64,000 nucleotides of DNA, from NCBI GenBank assembly GCA_022592445.1, contig JABYQR010000225.1:1-64000 (forward strand), given 5' to 3'. This document shows positions 30,588-43,144 of this stretch, piece after piece. The notes below the pieces were generated by a model. It did no database searches and was not told the origin of the DNA. It was given only the letters and a program-made list of their open reading frames with translations. The first letter of the stretch is position 1; each line of letters starts with the position of its first letter. The DNA is from Cytidiella melzeri (Eukaryota > Basidiomycota > Agaricomycetes > Polyporales > Irpicaceae). The position numbers and the translations under genes are program-made.

Positions 30588-32167
30588 TGGCAGTCAGTAA
30601 CCTGTCTCATCTTCAACAGCTGCAGTCAGCGTAAGTTCATCCATCCATCCGTCCGCCGCAGAACAATGAGTTCGCTGACAAACGATACAGGTCATATATT
30701 GGCTGCGTCGTAACCTGTTCGTGCGCTCTTTGTCCGGATATTTGGTAGCTGATACGATGTTAACCACCAGGTCTGATTGTATATGAGCATACGATCTCGT
30801 TCGCACAAGAGATTCGCGTTATATGGTGCCGCAAGTTCACAGGAGCGACGATATTGTTCCTGATGAATCGTTACACCACCTTGATGTCTGCTTTCCTTGT
30901 TATGGTGACCTTATTCCCTATCGACCATATAGTGAGTTCGTCCTCATCGTAGGAATTGGTTATGACTGATAGTTCAATATTAGAAGTAAGGCCACCCGTC
31001 AGCGTTCAGATACGAGTAGTTGACCGTAAGCAACAGCTGCTCCTGGACTCAGAGGGGCATTCAAGTCACAAGTGCAATAACGTCAATATCGTTTTTGAGT
31101 GCGTCTATAATTGCTTAACTCTGCGCAGGCATTGACGACAATACAGCTTTTTCTGTCCTGCGAACATATGCAATTGCCGGTCGTAACAGGCTCCTTTGGG
31201 CTGCTCCTGTCTTTATTTTAACGTTCATACCGATACCTATAATCATAGTACGTCCTCTTCTCCGGTAACGTGTTGTAGCACTTACAGAAATCCGCACTCC
31301 AGTATCATTCGATAAAGTCATATATAAGCTACAACCGTAATCCGGATTCGTGTTTGCAGGTTATAGATATCTTTCCAGTCAAGGCAGCTATAGGGTATGT
31401 GTCGCCGCTATGACAAGCTAGATCATTGTCTCATTTCCACTTCTGTATATAGGAGTACGTGATTATCCCTGTTTCTCTCGGTCGCAAAGATGTTGACACT
31501 ATAGCAGCTGAGCTCGCGTACCGCATCTCACTTGTCGTGGCAAATCTGGTCATGCTTGTTCTGGTCATACGACGAACGTTCTATCTATATTACCAAACCC
31601 GACGATCATGTATCAACACACCCATAATCAAGACTCTTCTCCAGGATGGTAGGCCAATAATCTCCAAACCCATTTTCCATGCTAACACACTACTTATAGG
31701 CGCAATCTTCTTCGCGTGAGTTACCTCTACATGTGTTCACAGCTTGCTTGGTGTTGAACACGCGTACAGCACGCTACACATTTTAAGCACGCTTACGCTG
31801 CTTTCGGAGTTTTTGGTATGGTCAGCACCTCATCATCGTCTGGTATCACTTCCTGACACACCGCGTAGGCAAAGTTGTCAGCCATCTCTCCTATTGGCTC
31901 TGTCTTGCAAGAGTGAGACGCCATCACCGTTGCATACGCAATACTGGATCCCTAACACTGCTTTTCAGGATGATACCTATCCTCACATCCCGCTTCCTGC
32001 TCAACCTCCGTCAGGCGAGCAGTGCCGACGCAGCTATACTTACGCCGAGTCGACTGTCCATCAACGTGACTACAGCAAAGTTTTGCGTATCACCAAGTGT
32101 AATAGGCAACCTGGGTGAACCATTTGAAGACCAAGGAGACGAGGAGGGGTTTGCGGATGATGTCTAA
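30588..32167 (+). CDS. DUF6533-type seven-helix membrane protein, exons uncertain
   Basis: A chain of short exons encodes a multi-pass membrane protein of the DUF6533 type, a large family of unknown function in mushrooms. Recognisable blocks are an N-terminal MAVSNLSHLQQLQSA, SYIGC, LIVYEHTISFAQEIRVIW, GATILFLMNRY, VLRTYAIAGRNRLWAAPVF, a long helix LAYRISLVVANLVMLVLVIR, TLLQDG and SRFLLNLRQAS near the C-terminus. It ends at TGA/TAA-type stop 32165-32167 after an acidic tail. The block order and the Tyr-Glu-His (usually Tyr-Asp-His) motif in helix 1 support the family. I could not join the SYIGC and LIVYEH exons in frame with normal splice sites, so the gene may be damaged near 30715-30775 or use an unusual site. 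Treat the coordinates as a span. Confidence 0.55.
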
Positions 32168-32692
32168 TGACTCCCTGTAAAGTACCCCAAAGTTGACGAA
32201 GGAGGTGAATGCTGAAGGCGCGTACTAGTAGGTAAGTTCTCCTGCCGAAAAGCGCTAAGTATTGAAATGCGTGTAGCACGCCAACCTGGGATGGAGGATA
32301 TTCCGATGCCGGTGATGATAGTAGTAGGGAAAATTGGACATGATGAATATATGCGATGTTCACGATCATAATGCTAGTATGAGAACGGTGCTTGATTGGC
32401 GTCGATAACATACCGGTCTCTGGAAGGTCATTCTACGCTGAGACCAGGGCCTTATACCCAAATGAGGAACCAGAGCCACATGTAGTAAGTAGATTTTGAC
32501 TCCTTCGACGATGCTCAATGCGAGCGAATGCATCTACTGAGACTCTCATGGAATTTTGACGCAACGAAGTGAATAAATTGTGTAACACAAGAAGACTCCA
32601 CACTAGTGAGGTACACCACGACATACATGACAGCGAGACGACATGAAAAGTGCTAATGATAAAATCTGAGGATCCAGACGAATGACTAATGA
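32168..32692. other. Intergenic between DUF6533 gene and NUP98
   Basis: Nothing recognisable. This is the shared 3' side of two convergent genes. Confidence 0.5.
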
Positions 32693-35600
32693 CTAGAAAT
32701 GATCTACGGTGAACACCCATTTCCCCTCTTCAATATCGAAACTCTCAAAGTGCGTCTTCTTCATCTTCTTCAAACGGTTCAGGTGCTTGATAGCCACGGG
32801 ATGTTTTTCGTCCTTGATCGGGTCTCGAGTCGCTTTGTCCAATGCCCAGCAGTGAACGAGCGTAATGCGAGCAGCAACATTAAGACCTTGACCAGGACTA
32901 GGCTTGTCTGTCTCAGACGAGTCCGGATAGACGCTACACTCCTTGTCGTCAAATCGGACAACGTCGCCCAGCAGCTCGGTGGTTCTGCGTAGACCAGTGA
33001 GGTCCACCGCTTCAAGAAACTCGATCTCGCCGTAGCCCACGCGTCCCACAACAAGCCCTTCGGTAGAGCCGAGCTCGGAGTAGCTCATCTGCTTGAGTTC
33101 TGAAAGCGAAGGGCGAACGTAATAGTCTCCCTCCTTGAGCCCGCCGGCAGAATCTTCAGCAGGCTGGTCAACCGCATCTGCCGACGGCTGCGCAGAAAAT
33201 TTGCCTGAAGCTCGTTGCGGCTGAGATTTGCCCACCGGTGTCGGGGTATCGTCACGGCGACCTGCCCCTGACGCAGCTGCAGCCTCTGCTTCTCGAGCAG
33301 CAATACTCAGCGCGGGGCTGAATGTGATCTTGTGCGTGGATTTGCTGAACAGATCTGAAGGTTCGACCTTCCTGTTGAGGACGAGTTTCTTGACGCTCTG
33401 TCTGGCTCCGCTACCGAGGCCAGGACTTTGCACGTTACCGTTGGTGAAGGCATCACCCCCCAAGATGCTGCGGTTGTTGGCGGCTTTAGACAACGAAAGC
33501 GCACCTGGCTTTCCTGCAGTCAAAGACACTTGGGGCCCAAGTGACTGACCGTGTGGTCCCGGGATAGACGTCGAAGTGGAGGTAAAGCCGCGTAACTTTG
33601 ACACTGCTGGAGAGTAGCCAAGCTGTAGCCGAGGGACAGGGGTTCGAGTAGGTATGTCAGCAAACATAGTAGTCTTCTTTTTCGGAGGATCTAGTGATAT
33701 TGCTCGGGGGCCGGGAGGGAGGAGGTTGAAGATGGCGAGGTTAGCACCAATAGGTTGCGCGATGGATGCCGTCAAGCCGCCTTGAGGAACTGTGGCAGGT
33801 TGTCCGGCAGTATTCGCTGACGCTCCAAATGGATTACTGCCGAGAAATGAGCCCCCGAAGGCGTTCGTACCTGGCTGCTGCGTTTGTTGCGCGGCAAGAC
33901 CATTCGTCGCAGGTCTTGCGAACAAATTGTTGCCGCCGCCAAATAGGTTGTTGGCAGGCTGTGCATTTGTTTGTACAGCAGGAGTGCCGAAGAGACCACC
34001 TTGCTGCTGAGCAGGAGCATTGTTATTGGTTGTAGACTGTCCGAATCCACCGAAAAGACCAGGGCCTGTGGTCGTCGCAGCGGGCTTGTTGAACAGTGAG
34101 AAACCTGAAGTTGGCTGTTGCTGTTGCTGCTGCTGAGGTTGCTGCTGGTTGGCACTATTGTTGCCAAATAATGTTCCGGTCGTGTTGTTACCAAAAAGGC
34201 CACCACCTGTGGTTGGCTGCGTTGGCTGTGTGCCGAACACTATGGAACGAGATGATAAATCAAGCATTCTTTCATGGACTGGACACTTACGTCCTGTGCC
34301 TGCAGGCTGTTGAGGTTGCTGGTTCTGGGTTTGCGTGTTCTGTCCAAATAAACCACCAGTATTGCCAAAAAGACCTCCGGTTGGCTGGGCAGGCTGAGTT
34401 TGCTGTGGTTGCGTGCCGAAGCCACCGAAAGTCCCCGATGGCTGTGCCTGTTGGCCAAAAAGGCCTGCTTTGGGAGCATTCGTATTAGCAGCTGACGAAA
34501 CGTCAGCATAGCCCTCCACTTTAAGCACTGAGCTACTTACCAAACCCACCGAAAGGATTCGCAGCTTGTTGAGGCTGCTGCTGTTGCCCAAATAAGCCAG
34601 TAGCGGGAGCGGCTGGTTGTTGCGTAGCTGCTTGTCCGAATGTGGAGCCTGTGCCGCCAAAAGCATTTGTGTTGGAGGTACCTGTGTAGAAATCAGGTAC
34701 TATATTGACTACGTAAAAGACTAACATACCAAACCCGCTAAATGGCTTCGGCTGTTGAGATTGAGCCCCAAACGCTCCACCGCCAAACAAGCTCGTAGTC
34801 GGTTGCTGTTGCGGCTGCTGCTGCTGTTGCTGTTGGGGCTGTTGTTGGCCGAAGCCGCCAAACGCACTGGGTTGCTGTGGCTGCGACTGTGGCTGACCGA
34901 ATGCGCCTCCACCAAAAAGACCACCTGGCCCCGGCTGACTGGCCGCAGGCGCAGCAGGTTGACCGAACGCGCCGAAGGTATTTGTGGTGTTCGTGCCTGT
35001 ACCAGCGGTGTTATTGGCGCCAAATCCACCAAAGAGGGAATTTGCTGGTTGGGCCGAAGTAGCGGGTTGTCCGTACATGCTGGTTGAAGGCTGCGCAGCT
35101 GGGGCACCAAAAGTAGACTGGCCGAATGCCCCTGCAGTCTTCCTACCCTGTTGGTAGTCTTGGTAGCGTAATTCCTGCAGTTTTGCAGTGTTCAGAGACG
35201 GCCTGGATTCGAAGATGCTGATGACTCACTTCTAAAGAGCACCCGCGATAGGGTGGCATGCATGTTATGCACTGGTACTGCAGAGTGACGTTAGAGTTAG
35301 GTGCCGTGTCTTTCTCACTAAATGCAGTGTACTGAGGATTTGAAGTGCCAGTAGTAACGGGAGCAACGCCATCAAGAGATCCAGTGTTGGAGGTGTCTAG
35401 TAAATCAACAAAGGCGAGGTTTTGAGAGACAACTGATCATACTCACTGGCTGTGGTTGTACCGAACCCCGTGGCAGGCTTTGTCCCAAATAATCCAGTTC
35501 CCGTCCCTCCAAAAGCAGTTGTAGTATTGGTGCTTGGTTGTGCACCAAAAATGCTTGCTCCCGCTGTCGCACCTGTCCCTGCAGTAGTGGCGCCGAACGC

Positions 35601-36096
35601 ACCCGTCCCGCCTCCTCCAAACGCTGATGTTGTCCCTGATGTGCCGAATCCCCCAAACCCTGTTGTCGGCTTCGGCGCACCAAAGATGCTAGTGCCACCT
35701 GCCGCAGGGGTATTTGTTGCAGTTCCAAAAGCACCTTAGACGAAAGTGACTGTAAGCCTTCGAATACTAACTAAACACGCCACTTACCGAACCCACTGGT
35801 GCCAGGCGCTGCGGGGTTCGATGTTGCACCAAGTCCACCAAACATGGGATTCACGGACGATTGCTGTTGAGGTTGCTGTTGAGGTTGACCAAAAGCGCCA
35901 CCAGAGCCAAATGCTGCGTGCCTTGTTGGAGGTGCATGCGAAGTGAGTTAATTGGGATTGACTTACCGTTACCGGCTCCGAAGGCAGACGTTGCTGCTGG
36001 CTGCCCAAACGTGGAAGGAGCCGGCTGCTGCTGCTGCTGCTGTTGAGGCTGCTGAGGCTGCCCCCATGTCGATGTTATGTTGCTTCCGCCGAACAT
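32693..36096 (-). CDS. NUP98: Nucleoporin NUP98 (FG repeats, GLEBS, autoproteolytic domain)
   Basis: Eight exons (36096-35967, 35913-35788, 35734-35447, 35396-35230, 35174-34730, 34681-34541, 34491-34291, 34239-32693) give 1014 aa. Two long Phe-Gly repeat regions (FG, GLFG, many Gln runs) form the pore's permeability mesh. Between them, near residues 225-250, is the Gle2/Rae1-binding GLEBS motif with SLEELRYQDYQQGRK, split by an intron. The C-terminal autoproteolytic domain (about 871-1014) starts DYYVRPSLSELKQMS and contains GYGEIEFLE. The protein stops directly after VDHF, which is where NUP98-NUP96 precursors cut themselves (HF/S). No NUP96 sequence follows, so this gene makes the finished NUP98 form, like yeast NUP100/NUP116. 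It is divergent with RPA135. Confidence 0.93.
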
Positions 36097-36316
36097 CGTT
36101 TTCGGGTCGTTATCGTCGTGGTCGTTGATGAAGAGTCGGACCAAGGGCTCTTTCCTTGACGCGTTCGAGCGGACTTTGTCGGAGCTTGTAATCGCGTCGC
36201 GTCCCAGCGCTTGTCAAATGTTCCTGTCAATTAATTTTAGTGCAGCAGAGATCATCCTCTCGTGCTTTCCTGACGTCGACCGCAACGCTCCCTACTTGCT
36301 GGAGTAATTCGTCAAG
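36097..36316. promoter_or_regulatory. Shared promoter NUP98 / RPA135
   Basis: A 220-bp gap lies between two divergent start codons. An AT-rich patch (CAATTAATTTTAG) lies near 36228-36240. No clear TATA box is seen. Confidence 0.6.
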
Positions 36317-39300
36317 ATGCCTGACGGTAGTTCTCGAACACCACAATCTACGTTCGATACTCTTCGAAGAGAAACGAACTTTAAGAACCCTCCAAAAGAC
36401 GGACATGTCGTGCCAATTCTAAACGAGTTTGTCACACCAATCTTGGAATCTTTCAATGCTCTCTTTGACGATTCCAAGCTACCTCACGGAGACGGAGACG
36501 GTCGTGGGCTGCTATCTATGGGTGTTCAGGGCATAGGTGAACGAGTGGTGTTCGATGGCAAAGGAGACATTGGCACGGAAAGCGGACGGCGAGGCTGGGG
36601 TAACAGGCTAACCAGTGCGTGTTCACTGTTAACTCCATACATGCAGAGAAATTGAAGTCATTACTTGAAGTGTGGTATGAGCAGGTCTCAATTGCGCGTC
36701 CAATGGTTTCTGACAAGGACCAGACTGCTAAAGTGCGCAAAGTGTACCCTACCGAGGTGAGCTGACTTTCCTTGCGTGAGCTGTTTAGGTCCTGTTGCTC
36801 TATTTCGCTGCCAACAAGGCTCAGATAATACATAGGCTCGTGAACGTCTGACATCCTACCGTGGCCGTATGACCGCGAAGATATGCTGGCGAATCAACGA
36901 CGGTCCTGTAGAAACCGAGCACCGGGATTGTGGATTAGTTCCTATCATGGTCCGAGTATGTGCACAACTCACTTTTCACTTCGGACACGAACAACTCACC
37001 CCTACTAGTCGGTACGCTGCAATTTGCGTGAAATGTCCTCCGCTGAGTTAGTCCGCCACCATGAAGAGCCAGAAGAGTTCGGAGGCTACTTCGTCATCAA
37101 CGGTAATGAACGATTGATTCGCTATCTCATCCTACCCCGCAGGAATCATGTCATTTCCCTTGTCCGACCTTCCTTCACAAATCGTGGCCCATCTTATACT
37201 CCTCAAGCGGTTCAAATTCGCTGTGTCCGAGCCGATCAGACCAGCGTGACCAACACTCTTCATTACCTCTCGAACGGCTCCGCGATGCTTCGCTTCAGCT
37301 GGAGAAAACAGGAATACGTTATCCCCATAATGTTGATTCTCAAGGCACTCGTTGGGGCCTCAGACAAGGAAATCTTTGAGGGCATTATGATGCAGGAGTA
37401 CGACGACACTTTCCTTACGGACCGAGTCGAGTTACTCCTGAGAAGCTTCAAGATGTACAGCCTTCACACAGGTGACCAGTGCTTGGAATATCTCGGCGAC
37501 AAGTTCCGGGTGGTACTGGGTTTACCTGAAGACTGGACGAACAAGGCTCTCGGCATCTGGCTAATTGAGAGATTGGTGCTTGTCCACTTGGACTCTCCCA
37601 GAGACAAATTCCGCATGCTTTTGTCAGTCTATGCCGAGTTTGCCAGTTTCATGACAATATGGCTGATCTTGTCATAGGTTCATGCTGAGGAAGTTGTTCG
37701 CTGTGGTCTCTGGCTCATGTTGCGTCGATAACCCTGACTCGCCGCAGCATCAAGAGGTCCTTCTACCTGGAACGCTATATGGGATGATCATCAAAGAAAA
37801 GCTAGACGAAGCCTTGACCAACTTCCGCCGAAGCATTGCTATAGATGTCGATCGTTCAGACCCGTCTGTAGATTTCTTCGACAGTAAGTCTAGCTTTCAA
37901 CTAATGACGAGCACTGGATCACAAGGAATGTAGAGCGATACATCAAAAAAATGCTGAACAAGACCAACTATGACATCGGGGCAAGACTTTCGAACTTCCT
38001 AGCTACAGGAAACCTAGTTTCACCCTCTGGCCTCGACTTGCAGCAGGCGTCCGGATTCACTATTGTTGCAGAGAAGCTCAACTGGTTACGGTATATCAGT
38101 CACTTCCGGTCAATACATCGCGGTGCTTTCTTCGCTGAGCTAAAGACCACGACCGTTCGAAAATTGCTTCCTGAAGCTTGGGGTACGCCTCCTGGTTCAC
38201 TATACAGCTCGCACAATTGTTTCTGACTAATTCTCCAAACGCAGGATTTCTCTGCCCCGTCCACACTCCCGATGGTTCTCCGTGCGGTCTTCTCAATCAT
38301 CTCTCCCGCACATGCCGCATCGTTACCCATCCTCTTGCCGTCGCCCACATTCCCTCCTTGCTTATCTCTCTCGGCATGACACAAGCATTTAGTCCAAAAG
38401 TCAACGGCCGCCGTAATCTCTGCATCCAGTTAGATGGGCGCGTGATTGGATGGGCCCCGCAAGCCGTGTTGCAACAAATGGCTACGACCCTACGCATCTG
38501 GAAAACCGAAGGCAAACACAACATTCCTCTGGACCTTGAGATAGGATATGTGCCTGTATCACAAGGCGGCCAATATCCGGGGCTATTCTTGTTTGCATCT
38601 AGAGCGCGAATGATGCGCCCTGTCAGATACCTAGCGAACGGCACAGACGATCAGATTGGGTCGTTCGAGCAAGTGTACATGGATATTGCTTGTACGCCCG
38701 AAGAGATTGAAAAAGGAGTTTCGACGCATGTTGAACACTCGCCTACCAACTTTTTATCCATCCTGGCCAATTTGACGCCGTTCTCTGACTTTAACCAAGT
38801 GAGTAGCTTTCTGACGAAAACCGTATTGGATCTGACGAGTAGTACAGAGTCCGCGTAATATTTACCAGTGTCAGGTATGCCACGAGCTTCTTCCATACAG
38901 GAAGATGTATTAAAAAATCGCATACAGATGGGCAAGCAAAGCATGGGCACGCCAGCTACTGCGCTGAAACATCGGACGGACAACAAGCTCTATCGGCTGC
39001 AAACCGGTCAGACCCCCATTGTACGACCCAAACTGCACAACACGTACGGCATGGACTCCTTCCCCAATGGGATGAACGCCGTTGTGGCGGTCATCTCCTA
39101 CACCGGTTACGACATGGAGGATGCCATGATCCTCAACAAGTCTGCGCACGAGCGTGGCTTCGGTTATGGAACTATTTACAAGTCGCAGATCGTCGACCTC
39201 AAGGACTTGCAGGGGAGAGCTCACTCGTCTTCTGCACCGACGCTACATTTTGGGTTCGGTTACGATATCAAAACGGACGGTGCACAAAAGCATAACTGCT

Positions 39301-40547
39301 GCGAGTTTGTAGACGTCGATGGCCTGCCATTTGTCGGAACTAGACTATCGCCTGGCGAGCCAATTGCTGCTTATGTGGATGACGTTACGGGCAGAACGAA
39401 GTTCGTAAAGTACAAGGGTGATGAAGTCGCTTACGTAGACACCGTTCGTGTTCTCGGTGCGTAACTACACGCATCACTCTCTCCGACATGTTCTCATTGT
39501 CTCTACAGGGAGCGATGCCGGCGACACTGAACTGCAAAAGATCCATATCACGTTGCGGATCACACGTGCTCCTGTCATCGGCGACAAGTTCTCTTCGCGA
39601 CACGGCCAAAAAGGTGTCTGCTCGCAGAAGTGGCCTATGATTGACATGCCGTTTTCTGAGAGCGGTATGCAGCCAGACGTCATCATCAACCCGCACGCGT
39701 TCCCCAGTCGAATGACCATCGGCATGTTGGTCGAGAGCATGGCAGGCAAGGCCGGTGCGATGCACGGTATAGCACAGGATGCGACGCCGTTCCAATTCAC
39801 CGAAGAAGATACTGCGGTCGACTACTTTGGTGAGCAGCTCTTGGCTGCGGGATACAACTATTACGGGAACGAGCCGATGTATTCGGGAATCACTGGAGAA
39901 GAGTTTGCTGCGGATATATACTTTGGCGTCGTCTACTACCAACGGCTGCGACACATGGTGTTGGACAAGTTCCAAGTCCGGACCACTGGTCCTGTTGATC
40001 CTGTGACTCGCCAGCCGGTCAAGGTAAGTAGTCACCATTGCTCTCATTCCACCTTGCTCATGTACTCGTTTGACAGGGCCGCAAACGCGCGGGTGGTATC
40101 CGTTTTGGTGAGATGGAGCGGGATGCGCTGATTGCCCACGGGACATCCTTCCTTCTACAAGACCGTCTCATGAACTGCTCCGACTATTCCACGGCGTGGG
40201 TATGCAGGACTTGCGGTAGCCTCATCTCCCTCGGGTATGACAACGTCAGCCTAGGGGAGATGACGGTTGGTCTCACAGGACAGCTACAGCCGACAGGACC
40301 GGGCGGGGAATACTGCAGGGTGTGTCGGGTAGCTGCCGAAGAAGAAGACGAGAGGAAGCGAAAGGCGCTTGCCACTGGGCAGGCTGCTGTTCAGGATGGG
40401 TTGAGAGTGGCGATATCGTCGTCGCACATGCTCGGACCTGCGACGAAGGGGGCTGACTTGGATATAGTTGCCATTCCCTTTGTGTTCAGGTATCTTTGTG
40501 CTGAGCTTGCGTCGATGGGGATCGCTGTCTCCTTGGAGGTGCGATAG
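36317..40547 (+). CDS. RPA135: RNA polymerase I second-largest subunit
   Basis: Eleven exons (36317-36614, 36647-36756, 36836-36955, 37009-37622, 37678-37883, 37934-38182, 38245-38798, 38848-38874, 38928-39456, 39509-40023, 40077-40547) give 1230 aa, close to the usual length of about 1200. The subunit forms half of the active centre for rRNA synthesis in the nucleolus. Visible landmarks are an N-terminal lobe with GLVPIMVR, the fork/lobe [39 protein letters not shown], the hybrid-binding [12 protein letters not shown] (near 930) and [16 protein letters not shown]. The C-terminal zinc site is CRTC...CRVC (about 1117-1158), with the Pol I-type ending [13 protein letters not shown]. The CRVC pair and the long insertion after it are typical of Pol I, not Pol II or III. 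Exon 8 is only 27 bp. Confidence 0.94.
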
Positions 40548-41063
40548 AGTCAATCACTCCATCAACGTCTGTTACTCCTTGCGTCTTACGTTGCCGCAGT
40601 TGGCTGCGGCCGAGGGGATTCGTATGCCTGACTGGTCCATCTAATCTGATAGTAACGGGGGTGTTAGTCAATGTCATCACACTCAAAATGTACCATTCAA
40701 ATAATTCTATTTCTCGTAGTAAGAACTGGACGAACAATGAGTGTCTTTCATTTACCAATATTTCGCCGTTGTCCGGCCGACTTACGCAGACGGAGTTTAA
40801 AAGCGCTGGATCTTATCTGATAACGTGGTTTAACCGACCCAAATTTCTATGCTGCTTTCTGACGACGGCCGAACGGTATAAAACCTCCCTCCAATGTCTA
40901 CCTCAACCGTCTGTACCCGACCTCACATCCCTCTTCTCCTTTCCACAACTCTCCACTTCTGCGCATTGCGCTCACTGGCAGGAGCAGACCTCATCAGGAC
41001 CCTTTCGGACACTCGCATCCCACACCGTGACACAGCGCGGCCATCTTGTGCGGAGAATTGGCG
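40548..41063 (+). other. Intergenic between RPA135 and APD1-like gene
   Basis: This is the promoter region of the Apd1-like gene. An open stretch from 40902 (MSTSTV) ends at a stop near 41076 in a different frame from the gene. I do not include it. Confidence 0.5.
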
Positions 41064-42366
41064 ATGCTAGCTTCTAGGCTCAGATCCGTCAAAGCAATCG
41101 TTCTTGGCCACAACACCGACATGGACACAACCGCTGCCATGCTCAAAGATGCTCAAATTCCAGTGTCTGAAGATCCTTGCAGAGGATGTGCGGATCCGTG
41201 CGACGAGGGACATGATGAGTACCCGTCTAGGTTTGATGTCGACATGGAGACTCAACTGTTGGGCTCAATGAAGCCATACGCGAGGCAGGTGGGTCTATAC
41301 GCTCATACAATTACCCTTCGCACTGTGCTGACGATGGAAACTTTGGGTGGGTGACAGCTTGTTGTATCTACAGGCAAAGCCGACTGGGCACACGATGTCA
41401 CCTCTGTCTCTGGATCACTTGCATACTACCTCAACGAAACTTCCTCTTCCTCTCCACCCTCCCACAAATCTCATCCTCTCCATCAAAAGGATACTGCTGC
41501 ACCAAATACCGTCCCCGGAGTACATTCCTCGGGATCAGGGACGAAGACGACGATCCTGAACGGAAGCCACCATAGCATCTCCGACGAGCCAAACCAAGAC
41601 ACAGTGCTTGTATTCCCAGATTACAAGGTCCTCACAGAAGTAGACAGGAGCACTACGGGCGCAAAGGCGTTGTGGGCCGACTTGCAAGAGGAAAGAAAAG
41701 GACACGTCCTACCCTACGCTTGTGTCATTCTCCTCTGCAAGTTTCCTCTCACTTCACCCACCACCCATCCACGCTGATACACACTTCCCCCCTCTCTCTC
41801 TTCTTCTCCTATAACTCACAGGCTCACACAAGAAGCGAGACAACCGCTGCCACATCGCCGCCCCCAAGCTCGAGCACGGACTCTCCGTCGCCCTCGAGCG
41901 CGAACACTGGGAAGTCCACACCCAACTCTCCTCACACGACCTCACCGACGCCCTTTCTCCCCCCTCATCATCATCATCATCATCATCACCACCATCCTCA
42001 TCCAATTCAGACTCGGACTACCTCTCACAGCTCAAATCCGCGTCCGACTCCAAACGCGCACTCATCGTCAAAGTCTCTCACATCGGAGGACACAAGTTCT
42101 CCGGCAACCTCATCGTAAGCTCCTTCTTTCTGGCTTTCTATTTATTTATGTTTTTTATTTAAAAAAACGGTTGACATTCCCCACCGTTAACTCGTCAGAT
42201 ATACAAACCGACAGGTGCAAGCGTATGGTACGGTCGCGTGACGCCTCACAACGTCGAAGCCGTCGTCCGCGACACCATCATCGGCGGGAAGGTGATACCC
42301 ATGTTGTTGAGGGGAGGCTTGAACCTCGTGGTGAAGGGTAAAGGCAAGACGTTGAACGATTGGTGA
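41064..42366 (+). CDS. APD1: Apd1-like [2Fe-2S] protein (sucrase/ferredoxin-like)
   Basis: Four exons (41064-41288, 41358-41736, 41822-42114, 42199-42366) give 354 aa. The N-terminal part has ISED/PVSEDPCRGCADPCDEGH and FDVDMETQLLGS, both typical of the family, followed by a STGKADWAHDV block. The C-terminal thioredoxin-like domain has the four cluster ligands: C-x8-C across the exon 2/3 junction (CSHKKRDNRC, residues 202 and 211) and H-x3-H (HIGGH, about 288 and 292), then GVWYG-like SVWYGRVTPHNV and LLRGGLN. Yeast Apd1 binds a 2Fe-2S cluster through two Cys and two His and affects redox-active drug sensitivity. Intron 2 has a GC donor (GCAAGT). Only this choice joins the cluster motif. A Ser-rich loop lies before HIGGH. 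The last 13 bases of the gene are included in the neighbouring tandem duplication. Confidence 0.87.
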
Positions 42367-43144
42367 CCACGCTGCAGTCCGACCTCATATCGTAGACATC
42401 CCTTTCAGAACTTCTGAAGACGTTCCATAGAATATTAATCCAGAGGAACGCATCGAGCTTGGTTGTTTCTACGTAGTATCAGCAGATTTTCAAGTCTTGT
42501 CACTTGCGTATCTCACTGCTATCTTTCACCACAAACATAGACTCATTCACACAACCATCGATACATCTTGACAGTTCCAACAGAGAAAGAAAAAGGTCAC
42601 ACATTAATTCTCTAAAAAAAACAAGGTAAACTAACCCAGTTACATGATATGTACACTTCATGCGTCACGACACAAAAAACGAGTAAAGGAAGAAATTGCG
42701 TTTACAGATGTCTCATGGCAAGGTAATGCATGCTTCGTTCAAAGGTGAACCCAGTGCCGTGAAAAGAAAAGTATGAACGGATGAGAGGAGAGTGAGACAA
42801 CAGAGAGAATAAATGTGAGCGGAATTAATGTATTATACAACGTGCGGGGACGTAACAATCGTTCGTTGGTTGTGTTAGGAGATGTCGAGTCTGATATAGA
42901 GAGGAAGGAAGGGAGAGAGTGCAATAATGATAGGTTGAATACAAGCGCGACAAGGAAATTGCGTGCATATACGATAGCCCGAGAAGTGCCGAAACGGCTA
43001 TTAGGGGAAGGGGGAGGGTTGGGGGGAGAGAGAATTGGAGATGGCGGAGGGGTTAAGATATTGAGGTATGGGGGTATTAAGGAGGTTCATGCCGATAATG
43101 ACCAAGAAAGAATCCAAAGTGCCTTTATCCTTCGTCTCCCATCT
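42367..43144. other. 3' flank of APD1-like gene and of SCH9 duplicate
   Basis: No gene is seen. This is the shared 3' region, repeated at 44892-45643 with small changes and a 26-bp deletion near 45305 in the second copy. Confidence 0.7.

Noticed and set aside
34755..35739. Long plus-strand ORFs over 33200-35740
   Set aside because: They are antisense readings of NUP98 FG and Gln repeats, without codon or motif support.
41754..42005. Poly-His/poly-Asp ORFs near 41960
   Set aside because: These are shadows of a Ser-rich loop in the APD1-like exon 3.
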